64,000 nucleotides of DNA from Pseudomonas sp. dw_358. GTDB lineage: Bacteria > Pseudomonadota > Gammaproteobacteria > Pseudomonadales > Pseudomonadaceae. Under the pieces are notes generated by a model. It ran no database searches, was not told where the DNA came from, and saw nothing but the letters and a program-made list of their open reading frames with translations. Shown here piece after piece: positions 9,019-17,468 of this stretch. Each line of letters begins with the position of its first letter. The first letter of the stretch is position 1. The translations under genes and the position numbers were made by a program. The stretch lies in assembly GCF_018449655.1 (NCBI RefSeq), contig NZ_JAAVUX010000001.1:372001-436000 (forward strand), in the 5' to 3' direction.

Positions 9019-11460
9019 TCAGATCGTCGGTTTGACTTCAGCCAGGTCCTCGACGGCATGGCCCTTTTCTGCTTCCTTGAGTTCCTCCTCGCTGATGATT
9101 TCGGAAATCACCCGCAGACGCTCCACCACCCGCGCGTTGATACTGCCCTCGGGGAACTCGCCGTTTTCGTCCGGTGTCCCGGCCGGCTCCCCGGCCAGCA
9201 GGCTCAACGCCTCGTCGGCCTGGCGCACCGCATACACATGGAATTTACCGGTGCGCACAGCCTGAAGAACGCGCTCATCGAGCATCAGCGTGGCGACGTT
9301 GGCCTGGGGAATGATCGCCCCCTGCTCGCCGGTCAGCCCGCGCGCCTCGCAAAGACGGAAGAACCCTTCGATCTTCTCGTTGACCCCGCCCACCGCCTGC
9401 ACTTCGCCGAATTGGTTGATGGATCCGGTAATAGCGAAACACTGCTTGAGTGGCGTCTTCGACAAGGCCGAGATCAGCGTGCAGGCTTCGCCCAGCGAGG
9501 CACTGTCGCCGTCCACATAGCCGTAGGACTGCTCCAGGGCGATGCTGGCGGAAATCGCCAAGGGGAATTCTTGCGCATAACGACTGCCCAGGTACCCCGT
9601 GAGGATCATCACCCCTTTGGAGTGGATCGGCTGGCCGAGGTTGACCTCACGCTCGATGTCGACAATACCGCTGCCACCCGGATACACCGTGGCGGAAATT
9701 CGCGCGGGCACACCGAAGGCCGAATCGCCGACTTCCAGCACGGTCAGGCCGTTGCACTTGCCCACGGCTGCGCCGTCGGTGTCGATGAGGATGATGCCCG
9801 CCAGCATGTCGTCGAGAATCCGCGCCGACACACGCCCGGTGCGCGTCGCCTTGGCCCGCAGTGCGCGCTCGATGTGGCCGGCGTCGGTTTTCTCTTCATT
9901 GGCCAGATGACGAATGAAATCGGCTTCGCTGACCAGCTGGAACAGATCACCGATACGCGCCGACAGGCGCTTCTGGTTTTCCGCCAGGCGGGCGCTGTAG
10001 GTGGCCAGACGCGCCACCGCGTCGGCGGTCAGTGGCGCCATGCCCTCTTCCGAAGTACGAGTCTTGAGCAACTGGGCGAACTGCTCCAGGCTCTCGTCGT
10101 GCATGGGAATGTCTTCATCGAAGTCCACCAGCACCCGGAACATCTCCTGAAAGTCCGGATCGGCGTCCTGCAAGGCGTAGTAAAGCTGGCGGGCACCAAT
10201 GATGAGGACCTTGACCTGCAAGGGGATCATCTGCGGCGTCAGCGTGCTGGTGGCAATGCGGCCGTATTCGCCCAACGGCGATTCCATTTTCAGCTTGCGC
10301 GACTGCAAGGCCCGCTTGAGCGCGTCCCAGACGAAGGGCTCACCCAGCATTTTTTCCGCTTCCAGAATCAGGAAGCCGCCATTGGCCCGGTGCAGCGCAC
10401 CTGGGCGCAACTGCCGGTAGTTGGTATAGAGCGCGCCCTGATCGGTGCTGTACTCGATGCGGCCGAACAGGTTGTCGTAGGTCGGGTGCGGCTCGAACAC
10501 CACCGGCGCACCGCCGCTGGCGTGGTGCCCTACCACCAGACTCGGCGAGTATTGTTCTTCGAGCACTTTGCGGGCCACGGCATCAGTCTTGCTGTCGTCC
10601 ACCAGTTGCTCGACCACGGTCTTGAGCAAGTACACCTGGACCGCTTGCAGGTAACCGCTGACCGCCGCGTTCTCGGCGTACTTTTCCGAGAGCGGTGCCA
10701 GCAGCGGCTGCAGGGCCAAGGTGATGGTTTCTTCGTTCAACTGGCGCAGCAGGTTGCTGGATTCGCGCTTCCACTGCGGCAGGCTCGCCAGCTCCTCGTT
10801 GAGGCGCTCCTCGAGGTCGGAAATGTCACTGTGAAAACGATCGCGATCGGCTTCCGGCAATTGGGCAAACTCGGCCTCGTCCAGCGCCTTGCCATCGAGC
10901 ATCGGGGTGAAAGCGATGTTGGTGCTGTCGCGGTACAGGGCGACGTCTTTCTCCAGCGCCAGACGCTCGATCACATCCAGCGCACGGTCGTAGCGCTGAT
11001 TGAAGGCGCGGTCGATGGCGCTTTTCTTCTGCTGGTAGGACGGGTGCTCGAACACCGCTGGAAAGGTGGCAACCAGGTTGTCGATGAAGCTGCCGATGTC
11101 GGTGATGAAAGCGTCGGCACTGCCGGGGGCCAGCTCCAGTGCGCGGGGTTCGCGCGGCTCGTCGAAGTTGTTGACGTAGACCCAGTCGGCCGGGGTTTGC
11201 AGGCGCTTGCCTTCGGCCTTCAGGTAGCGCTTGACGAAAGAGAACCGGCCAGTGCCGGGCTCGCCCATGACGAACACGTTGTAGCCGGGGCGCGGCATGG
11301 CCACACCGAATTGCAGCGCCTCTACCGCACGCTCCTGGCCAAGTACACCGCGAAAGGGCTCCAGATCGTTGGTGGTCGTAAAGCTGAACTGTTCAGCGGA
11401 AAAGGGACGAGTCAGCGCCTCGGGCGCTAGACGCAGGCTGGCAGCTACAGGATCGGGCAT
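9019..11460 (-). CDS. Lon-family (AAA_32/LonB-like) ATP-dependent protease with altered P-loop
   Basis: 813-residue cytoplasmic protein. Its C-terminal Lon proteolytic domain keeps the Ser-Lys dyad: Ser653 in GDSASLG and Lys696 in GGVNEKIEGF. The 43-residue spacing equals that in E. coli Lon (679/722). The N-terminal ATPase region has GEPGTGRFSF (66-75) where a Walker A should read GxxGxGK[ST]: Lys is replaced by Arg and Ser/Thr by Phe. The Walker-B-like stretch is GGFLILEAEKM. The long insert is typical of this YcbZ/LonH-like family rather than housekeeping Lon. The start MPDPVAASLR fits the family N-terminus. It is monocistronic or heads the transcript with the small gene at 8500-8841. Family certain; ATP hydrolysis is an open question. 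Confidence 0.93.
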   Translation of the reverse strand: MPDPVAASLRLAPEALTRPFSAEQFSFTTTNDLEPFRGVLGQERAVEALQFGVAMPRPGYNVFVMGEPGTGRFSFVKRYLKAEGKRLQTPADWVYVNNFDEPREPRALELAPGSADAFITDIGSFIDNLVATFPAVFEHPSYQQKKSAIDRAFNQRYDRALDVIERLALEKDVALYRDSTNIAFTPMLDGKALDEAEFAQLPEADRDRFHSDISDLEERLNEELASLPQWKRESSNLLRQLNEETITLALQPLLAPLSEKYAENAAVSGYLQAVQVYLLKTVVEQLVDDSKTDAVARKVLEEQYSPSLVVGHHASGGAPVVFEPHPTYDNLFGRIEYSTDQGALYTNYRQLRPGALHRANGGFLILEAEKMLGEPFVWDALKRALQSRKLKMESPLGEYGRIATSTLTPQMIPLQVKVLIIGARQLYYALQDADPDFQEMFRVLVDFDEDIPMHDESLEQFAQLLKTRTSEEGMAPLTADAVARLATYSARLAENQKRLSARIGDLFQLVSEADFIRHLANEEKTDAGHIERALRAKATRTGRVSARILDDMLAGIILIDTDGAAVGKCNGLTVLEVGDSAFGVPARISATVYPGGSGIVDIEREVNLGQPIHSKGVMILTGYLGSRYAQEFPLAISASIALEQSYGYVDGDSASLGEACTLISALSKTPLKQCFAITGSINQFGEVQAVGGVNEKIEGFFRLCEARGLTGEQGAIIPQANVATLMLDERVLQAVRTGKFHVYAVRQADEALSLLAGEPAGTPDENGEFPEGSINARVVERLRVISEIISEEELKEAEKGHAVEDLAEVKPTI

Positions 11461-11673
11461 CGGGCATCCTTACTTCAGAGGTTGGGGGCAGTTTCAATCT
11501 TCGGGCTGCAAGCTGCAAGCGTGCATGCACCGATCACCCCCCACCCCTTGAGCGTAGCTGGAAAACTTCTGCCGACCTGCGGAACCGGAAGATCACGCCT
11601 AAGCTCCAACATGCGCGGTCGGGAATTACACCGGCCCGTCCCCTCTGGTTCGCACGCAAAGAGAAAAAACGCT

Positions 11674-12162
11674 ATGAAAAGGATTCTACTGGGTACTCTT
11701 TTGGCCGCTGCTTCGTTCCACGCCATGGCTCAAGCGCCAGGTGGTCCGGATTGCGGTTGGGGCAACCTGCTGTTCGAAGGCCAGCGCGGCACGCCGGCTC
11801 ACTTCCTCGCGTCCACCACCAACGGCTCCTCGGGCAACGCCACCTTTGGCATGACCTCGGGTACCAACGGCTGCAACACCACCGCGCCACTGACCTATGG
11901 CGGCAAATCCTGGCTGGCCATGAACGGCATGATGAACGAACTGTCCCAGGATATGGCCATGGGCCACGGCGAAGCACTGACCACCTATGCGGTGGTATTG
12001 GGTGTGAAACCGGAAGACCGCGCTTACTTCGAGTCCGTGACTCACCAGCACTTCCAGCAGATCTTCACCAGCGCCGATGCCACCGCCAATGACGTACACG
12101 CCAACACCTTGAACGTCCTCAAGGGTGACGCTCGTCTGGCTAAATACGCCGCCCAGGCTTAA
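11674..12162 (+). CDS. DUF3015 exported protein
   Basis: 162 residues with a clear signal peptide (MKRILLGTLLAAASFHAMA, cleaved before QAPGGPDCGW). The mature part carries the DUF3015 signature: CGWGNLLFEGQRG, HFLASTTNGSSGN, FGMTSGTNGCNT, then a helical C-terminus (MNELSQDMAMGHGEAL). Cys in DCGW and GCNT may pair in the periplasm. AAGAG before ATG 11674 is a weak ribosome-binding site. It is followed by a terminator and then by the DUF4105 gene, a pairing I recall in many pseudomonads. Function unknown. Confidence 0.9.
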   Translation: MKRILLGTLLAAASFHAMAQAPGGPDCGWGNLLFEGQRGTPAHFLASTTNGSSGNATFGMTSGTNGCNTTAPLTYGGKSWLAMNGMMNELSQDMAMGHGEALTTYAVVLGVKPEDRAYFESVTHQHFQQIFTSADATANDVHANTLNVLKGDARLAKYAAQA

Positions 12163-12177
12163 TCTCGCCCGCAGTAT

Positions 12178-12203
12178 CCCGCCTCGCCAGGGGCGGGGCT
12201 TTT
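12178..12203 (+). terminator. Terminator after the DUF3015 gene
   Basis: Stem CCCGCC (12178-12183) / GGCGGG (12192-12197), then GC and TTTT, 16 bases after the stop codon. Confidence 0.7.
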
Positions 12204-12234
12204 ATCGACCGCCCTGCCCTCTAAGTAGCCCACG

Positions 12235-14088
12235 ATGCTCAAACGCCTTGCCTGTCTGGCGCTCTGTGCCAGCCCTGCGCTCCACGCTGCCACCCACGTC
12301 GACAACTCCCGTTCCGAGCAACTGGCCAGCGACCCTTACTGGCTGGCACTGGGGCACTACACCCCTGCCCGACTGGGCGGCTGGCGCAGCTACGTCGATG
12401 ACCCGAAGTTTTTCCTCGCCGCTGAGGGTGCTCATCATCCCGACGCCGAGTTACGCGCGACCGTCGAGGCGCTGTATGCGCCTGCCAGCAGCGCCGACCA
12501 GCAGGCCCAATGCGTCTATCCGGCCCGCGCCCGCTGGCTCAAGGCGCAGTTGCACCTCACTGATCTGCCGAGCGTCGACTGCCAGAAATTCAATCAATGG
12601 TTTTCCGACATCGCGCCGGACAGCGCGGTGCTGGTGTTCCCGGCCGCCTACCTGAACAGCCCGTCGTCCATGTTCGGCCACACCTTGCTGCGCATCGACC
12701 AGGCCGACGTGCAGAGCGACAAGACCGCCCTGCTCAGCTACGCGATCAACTTCGGCGCCTATATCCAGGGCAATGACAACAGCATCCTCTACGCCTGGAA
12801 GGGCCTGGCCGGTGGCTATCCCGGCATGTTCGCCGTGGTCCCCTACCAGCAGAAACTGGCCGAATACAACAGCCTGGAAAACCGCGACCTATGGGAGTAC
12901 CGACTCAACCTGACCCACGAAGAAACCGCGCGCATGGTGGAGCACGTGTGGGAATTGCAGGAGATCAAGTTCGACTACTTCTTCTTTGACGAAAACTGCT
13001 CCTACCGTCTGCTGGAGCTGCTGCAAGTGGCCCGGCCCGGCCTGCAGCTGACCGGGCAGTTCCCACTGACCGCCATCCCCACCGACACGGTCAAGGCCGT
13101 CAGCCACGCCGGGATGGTGGAGCACGTCGACTACCGGCCCTCCCGCGAGCGCGAGTTGCTGACTCGCGCCCATCCTATGGCCCGCGACGAGCAACAATGG
13201 GTGCTCAAGATCAGCGCTGACACTACCCTGTTGCAGAGCCCGGCGTTCAAGGCGCTGCCGGCTGCGCGCCAGGCCCTGATTCAGGATGCCGCCTACCGCC
13301 TGGAGCGCTATCGCGCCACCGGCCAGGAGCGCGACAAGGCCCGTACCGAGCGCAGCTTCGCGTTGCTGCGGGCAATCAACGGCAACCCACCCCCCGTCCT
13401 CCAGGTCGCCCGCCCCGGCCTGCCGGAAAAGGGCCACGACTCACGGACGTGGGACGTCGGCGCCGGCAACCGTGACGGCCAGAATTTCGCCGAGTACGGC
13501 TTGCGCATGGCCTATCACGACCTGAACGACAACGCCTATGGCTTCCCGCTGGGCGCGCAGATCGAGATCCTCGGGCTCAAGCTGCGTCAATACGAGGGCA
13601 ATCGCTGGCAATTGCAGAACCTCAACCTGGCCACCATCCGCTCCCTCACGCCGCGCACCGAGCTGCTGCAACCCTGGTCGTGGCAGGTCACCAGCGGCCT
13701 GGAGCGCGTCATCGGCAAACACGGCCACGAAAGCCTGGTCAGCCACGTCAATGGCGGCGCCGGCAGCACCTGGCAACTGGCGCCAGACCTGCTGGGTTTC
13801 GCCATGGGCACCGTGCGCGTGGAACACAATAACAACTTCGACGCCTTCGTCTCGCCCGCTGCCGGCTTCGACACCGGCCTGCTGTGGCGCAATCCGCTGG
13901 GCAATTTCAGTCTGGAAGCCGCCGGCGATTACTTCACCAACGGCGAAGTGCGCCGTACCCTGAGCCTCAACCAGCAGTGGGAGTTATCTCGTAACCTGGG
14001 CTTGCGCCTGAGCGCCCAGCGCGATTTCAGCCAGCTGACGGCGCCGCAGAACGAAGTCATGCTGTCGCTCAAGTGGTACCACTACTGA
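12235..14088 (+). CDS. DUF4105 (Lnb-type N-terminal periplasmic) protein
   Basis: 617 residues with a signal peptide (MLKRLACLALCASPALHA). The N-terminal half (about 20-330) holds the DUF4105 core: YLNSPSSMFGHTLLRID, the FDYFFFDENCSYRLLELL block, and His/Cys residues (FGHT, ENCSY) that resemble a papain/NlpC-like Cys-His pair. The C-terminal half (about 400-617) is a beta-rich, outer-membrane-like region ending in the aromatic terminus SLKWYHY, as in surface beta-barrels. DUF4105 proteins are uncharacterised; some distant relatives are the lacto-N-biosidase chaperone region. I infer an envelope protein, perhaps a peptidase fused to a barrel. The terminator just upstream suggests a separate transcript. 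Confidence 0.85.
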   Translation: MLKRLACLALCASPALHAATHVDNSRSEQLASDPYWLALGHYTPARLGGWRSYVDDPKFFLAAEGAHHPDAELRATVEALYAPASSADQQAQCVYPARARWLKAQLHLTDLPSVDCQKFNQWFSDIAPDSAVLVFPAAYLNSPSSMFGHTLLRIDQADVQSDKTALLSYAINFGAYIQGNDNSILYAWKGLAGGYPGMFAVVPYQQKLAEYNSLENRDLWEYRLNLTHEETARMVEHVWELQEIKFDYFFFDENCSYRLLELLQVARPGLQLTGQFPLTAIPTDTVKAVSHAGMVEHVDYRPSRERELLTRAHPMARDEQQWVLKISADTTLLQSPAFKALPAARQALIQDAAYRLERYRATGQERDKARTERSFALLRAINGNPPPVLQVARPGLPEKGHDSRTWDVGAGNRDGQNFAEYGLRMAYHDLNDNAYGFPLGAQIEILGLKLRQYEGNRWQLQNLNLATIRSLTPRTELLQPWSWQVTSGLERVIGKHGHESLVSHVNGGAGSTWQLAPDLLGFAMGTVRVEHNNNFDAFVSPAAGFDTGLLWRNPLGNFSLEAAGDYFTNGEVRRTLSLNQQWELSRNLGLRLSAQRDFSQLTAPQNEVMLSLKWYHY

Positions 14089-14190
14089 CGCCGACATTTT
14101 CCTTACATCGGCTTGACCTCGCGTTAACGCACCAGCACCTAGACTCAAAGAGTGGTCATGCAGACGTTGACCGCTTCCGAGGTCAGGATC

Positions 14191-14544
14191 ATGAACAACA
14201 AAGGGTGGTGCGTGGGTGTGGTGATGGTGGTGTTGGTCGGTTGCCAGTCCACTCACGAGCAGATGGTGCAACAGGGTTACCCGCCCGCGTTTGCCGACGG
14301 TTATCAGGATGGCTGCGTCAGCGGCCACAGTGCGGTGGCGGCGGTGGGTGATTTCGTCAAGAACGTCCCTCGCTACCTTAAGGAGAAGCAGTACAGCACC
14401 GGCTGGGACGACGGTTTCCAGCAATGCCAGACCAGTGCGCAGACCCAGGAAGACCAAGGTTATCGCAACCGCTGGGACGACCGCGAGCGCAATTGGGAAC
14501 AGCAACGGAGCCAGTCCATGGGGCGCGCATTCAAATCTGATTAG
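14191..14544 (+). CDS. Small lipoprotein with duplicated GWxDG-type motif
   Basis: 117 residues from ATG 14191 behind CGAGG. The N-terminus MNNKGWCVGVVMVVLVGCQS carries a lipobox (LVGC), predicting lipidation at Cys18. The mature part has two related segments, FADGYQDGC (about 32-40) and YSTGWDDGFQQC (about 65-76), each ending in Cys. It ends in a highly charged tail (DRERNWEQQRSQ). I do not recognise a named family beyond 'lipoprotein'. It lies between the DUF4105 and Gre-like genes on the same strand. Confidence 0.8.
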   Translation: MNNKGWCVGVVMVVLVGCQSTHEQMVQQGYPPAFADGYQDGCVSGHSAVAAVGDFVKNVPRYLKEKQYSTGWDDGFQQCQTSAQTQEDQGYRNRWDDRERNWEQQRSQSMGRAFKSD

Positions 14545-14615
14545 GTCGTGATGGGACATCCATTGAAACTACCTGCCTGTCAGCATGGCCCAAGCCTTAC
14601 GACAGGAGAACAATC

Positions 14616-15110
14616 ATGAGCCGAGCATTCGTCAACGAAGACAACGCCGCCGCCCAGGCCGACCAGCCGGTAGAGCGCAGCGTCAGTGAGCAGACCAACT
14701 ACGTCACCACCGAAGGCTTCGCCCAGTTGCAGACACGTGTGGCCGACCTGCAAGGCGAACAAGCCTTGCTGCAGACCCGCGGTGACGACGGCGACAAGCA
14801 ACGCCTGGTCGACGTGCAGCGCGACCTGCGCTACTTCACCCAGCGCTTGCAGAGCGCTCAGGTGGTGGTGCTGGCCGATTCCACCCGCAAGGTGCAGATC
14901 GGCAGCTGGGTGACCTTTGCCGATGAGCACGACCAGCAGCAACGGGTACAGCTGGTGGGCGAGGACCAGGCCGATGTCAGTCAAGGTTTGATCAACTGGG
15001 CCTCGCCACTGGGCCGCGCGCTGCTGGGCGCGGGACCTGGGGATGAGGTGGTGTGGCAACGACCGGTGGGGGATGTGGCGATCGAAGTGATCTCCATCGC
15101 GGCCCATTGA
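14616..15110 (+). CDS. GreA/GreB-family factor with shortened coiled coil
   Basis: 164 residues. The C-terminal FKBP-like domain of Gre factors is clear (about 95-163: IGSWVTFAD, VQLVGEDQADVSQGLINWASPLGRALLGAGPGDEV). The N-terminal coiled coil starts TTEGFAQLQTRVADLQ but is only about 52 residues, roughly one heptad shorter per strand than my recollection of E. coli GreA. The acidic tip GDLKEN is replaced by GDDGDKQR. True GreA and GreB are expected elsewhere on the chromosome. It therefore probably binds RNA polymerase near the secondary channel, with uncertain cleavage-stimulating activity. AGGAG at 14604-14608 fixes the ATG. Confidence 0.88.
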   Translation: MSRAFVNEDNAAAQADQPVERSVSEQTNYVTTEGFAQLQTRVADLQGEQALLQTRGDDGDKQRLVDVQRDLRYFTQRLQSAQVVVLADSTRKVQIGSWVTFADEHDQQQRVQLVGEDQADVSQGLINWASPLGRALLGAGPGDEVVWQRPVGDVAIEVISIAAH

Positions 15111-15145
15111 GATATACCCCGACTGATCTCGGATCCGCCCTCGCT

Positions 15146-15239
15146 AAAACGACACAACCATTCTGAAAACGACAAGGTTGTTTGCGGTAATTCAGTGCGC
15201 CTACTAGAAATATAAATACTAGTATATCGATAATCGATA
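15146..15239 (+). promoter_or_regulatory. Control region of the amine-catabolism operon
   Basis: Between 15111 and 15249 lie two direct copies of AAAACGACA (15146-15154 and 15166-15174), exactly 20 bases apart, that is two helical turns. An AT-rich stretch flanked by TACTAG/CTAGTA (15202-15224) follows. Next is the perfect 7-1-7 palindrome TATCGAT-A-ATCGATA (15225-15239), which ends 10 bases before the GTG start. This looks like an activator site, a core promoter and an operator. No regulator is proven; the IclR protein at 22162-22959 is the nearest candidate. Confidence 0.5.
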
Positions 15240-15249
15240 CAGGTGATGC

Positions 15250-16563
15250 GTGAATAACCCCGAACCTCGTTTCGAATGCCTCTGGAGGGAAGGCCTCATG
15301 CCTTCCCCACAAGCCGTCCCGGCCCTGCCTTCTCGCGCTCGCTGCGTGATCATCGGCGCGGGCTACACCGGCTTGAATAGCGCACTGGAAATAGCCCGCA
15401 CTACCGGTGGCGAGGGCGTGGTGGTGCTCGACAGCCTGCACATCGGCGAAGGCGCTTCGGGGCGCAACGGTGGGCAGGTCATTCCGGGTCTCAAGCTGGA
15501 CCCGGACACCCTGATCGAGCGTTTTGGCGTCTCGGGTGGCGCCGCTTTGATCGAAGCGGTAGGCGGCGCGGCGGATTACACCTTCGACCTGATCAAACGC
15601 CTGGGCATCGACTGCGACGCCCGCCAATGCGGATGGCTGCAAGCGGCCCATACCGAAGGCACCTTGCGAGTGCTGAGCCAACGCGCCGAACAGTGGCAGC
15701 GACACGGCGCCGACGTGCGCATGCTCGACCGTCAGCAGACCCAGGCGCGGCTAGGCACCTCGATCTACCATGGCGCCTTGCTCGACACTCGCGCTGGCCA
15801 GTTGCAGCCTTATCAGTACGCCTTGGGCCTTGGCGCTGCAGCCCGGGCACAAGGTGTCACCCTGCTGGAACAGACCCGCGCGCTGAGCATGAGCCCCGAC
15901 GCCCAGGGCTGGACCCTGAGCACTTCGCGCGGCGACATCCACGCCGAACAAATTGTCATTGCCACCAACGCCTACTCCCCTGCGCTGCTGCCAGGCCTGC
16001 CGCAAACCTACGTCACCCTGTGGAGCCTGCAAGCGGCCACGGTGCCGCTACCAGACGAACTCGCCGCACGGATTCTGCCCGGCGACCTGCCGGTGTCGGA
16101 CACCTTCCGCGTGCTGCGCTACTTCCGCCGCAGCCACGACGGACGCTTCGTACTGGGCACCCGCGGTGCCTTTCGCGACGAGCTCGGTGCCGGCGATGCA
16201 CGACGGGTGCGCGATGAGATGCTCAGCCTCTACCCCGAACTCGACAGCGTACCCTTGAGCCACTGTTGGTGCGGCCGGGTCGCGGTGCCCGCGTCCACCA
16301 TTCCATTCCTCAGCCAGCCGGCCAAAGGCGTCACCGTTGCCTTGGGTTATTACGGGCGTGGGGTCGCCATGGCCACGCGTATGGGTGGCTTTGTCGCCGA
16401 CCTGGTCAACGGCCTGCCTGCGGCCCACAGCGCTTATCCGGTGCTGCCCTTCAAACCGTTCCCAGCGGCCCCCCTGCATCGCAGCGCGGCACGGATCACC
16501 GCCAACGTCATGCGCCTGCGCGACCTGCTGGAACGGCGCCTTCGGGCGGGAGCCGGCTCATGA
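15250..16563 (+). CDS. FAD-dependent amine oxidoreductase (PuuB-like)
   Basis: 437 residues of the DAO/PuuB family, which oxidise amines to aldehydes with release of ammonia or amine. A dinucleotide-binding VIIGAGYTGLNSALE lies near residue 33-47. The ASGRNGGQVIPG motif near 70 and the C-terminal GVTVALGYYGRGVAM are typical of gamma-glutamylputrescine oxidases and relatives. It starts at GTG 15250 behind AGGTGA; an ATG at 15245 is closed by a stop after three codons. The stop overlaps the next gene by ATGA, so translation is coupled. With the ABC transporter and aldehyde dehydrogenase that follow, it would begin breakdown of an imported amine. The substrate is not readable from sequence. Confidence 0.88.
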   Translation: MNNPEPRFECLWREGLMPSPQAVPALPSRARCVIIGAGYTGLNSALEIARTTGGEGVVVLDSLHIGEGASGRNGGQVIPGLKLDPDTLIERFGVSGGAALIEAVGGAADYTFDLIKRLGIDCDARQCGWLQAAHTEGTLRVLSQRAEQWQRHGADVRMLDRQQTQARLGTSIYHGALLDTRAGQLQPYQYALGLGAAARAQGVTLLEQTRALSMSPDAQGWTLSTSRGDIHAEQIVIATNAYSPALLPGLPQTYVTLWSLQAATVPLPDELAARILPGDLPVSDTFRVLRYFRRSHDGRFVLGTRGAFRDELGAGDARRVRDEMLSLYPELDSVPLSHCWCGRVAVPASTIPFLSQPAKGVTVALGYYGRGVAMATRMGGFVADLVNGLPAAHSAYPVLPFKPFPAAPLHRSAARITANVMRLRDLLERRLRAGAGS

Positions 16564-17468
16564 CCCTCGTTCGGGCGGGAGAAGCCCGCGACACAGCGCC
16601 TGCGACCCAGCCTCGGCGCAACTCCAGCAAGCGCTTCGACTTTTTTGTCAACCTGCCCGGCGGCCTGCTGACCTGCACGTTGATTCTATTCACCCTGGGC
16701 CTGCTGCTGTACCTGAGCGTGCGGGTAAACGACGGGCAAATCATCGGCAGCGCGTTCACCACCGACAACCTGTCCTTCGCCTTGCGCGATCCCTTGACCC
16801 GCACGGTGCTGCTGCGCTCCATCGTCCTGTCGGCCATCGTCACCGTAGTGACTGTGCTGCTGGCGTACCCGGTGGCCTATTACCTGGCTTTTTATGCTGG
16901 CAAACGACGCAATCTGCTGCTGTTTCTCATCAGCCTGCCCTTCTGGACCAGCTACCTGCTGCGGGTGTTCGCCTGGAAGATCGTGCTGGCCTATAACGGC
17001 GTGCTCAACTCCAGCCTGATGGCCCTGCACATCACCGACGCGCCCCTGACCGGCCTGCTCAATACGCCGACCGCCGTGGTGATTACCCTGGCCCACGCCT
17101 ACGCGGCCTTCGCCGTGTTGCCGTTGTACATTTGCCTGAACGGCCTCGCCCGCAACCTGCTGGAGGCGGCCGCCGACCTCGGTGCACGGCCCCATCAGCG
17201 CTTTCGCAAAGTGGTGTTGCCGCTGTCGATGCCCGGGGTTCTTTCGGCAGCGCTGGTGGTGTTCGTGCCCACGGTGGGCGACTACGTGACCCCGGCGCTG
17301 GTGGGCGGGCCGGCCAGTTCGATGATCGGCACCCTGATCCAGGCGCAGTTCGGCAAGGCCAACGATTGGACCGCCGGCGCCGCGCTGGCCGTGATCAGCA
17401 TGCTGGCGATTGCTCTGGTGGTGCTCTTGACGAGGGCGCTGGTCCAGCGCTGGGTGGAACCGCGATGA
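16560..17468 (+). CDS. ABC transporter permease, PotB type
   Basis: 302-residue inner-membrane permease of the spermidine/putrescine class. A charged N-terminal tail (1-38) precedes about six helices. The EAA loop is visible as LLEAAADLGARPHQRFRKVVLPLSMPG split around residues 200-225. Start ATG overlaps the oxidase stop (ATGA) and the gene's own stop overlaps the next ATG, so the two permeases and the oxidase are translated together. It pairs with the PotC-type subunit. Confidence 0.92.
   Translation: MTLVRAGEARDTAPATQPRRNSSKRFDFFVNLPGGLLTCTLILFTLGLLLYLSVRVNDGQIIGSAFTTDNLSFALRDPLTRTVLLRSIVLSAIVTVVTVLLAYPVAYYLAFYAGKRRNLLLFLISLPFWTSYLLRVFAWKIVLAYNGVLNSSLMALHITDAPLTGLLNTPTAVVITLAHAYAAFAVLPLYICLNGLARNLLEAAADLGARPHQRFRKVVLPLSMPGVLSAALVVFVPTVGDYVTPALVGGPASSMIGTLIQAQFGKANDWTAGAALAVISMLAIALVVLLTRALVQRWVEPR

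Noticed and set aside
8983..11430. 815-codon plus-strand frame opposite the Lon-like protease
   Set aside because: It is a shadow: the minus-strand protein has full family motifs, while this frame is His/Gln/Arg-rich without any domain, as expected from antisense reading of GC-rich DNA.
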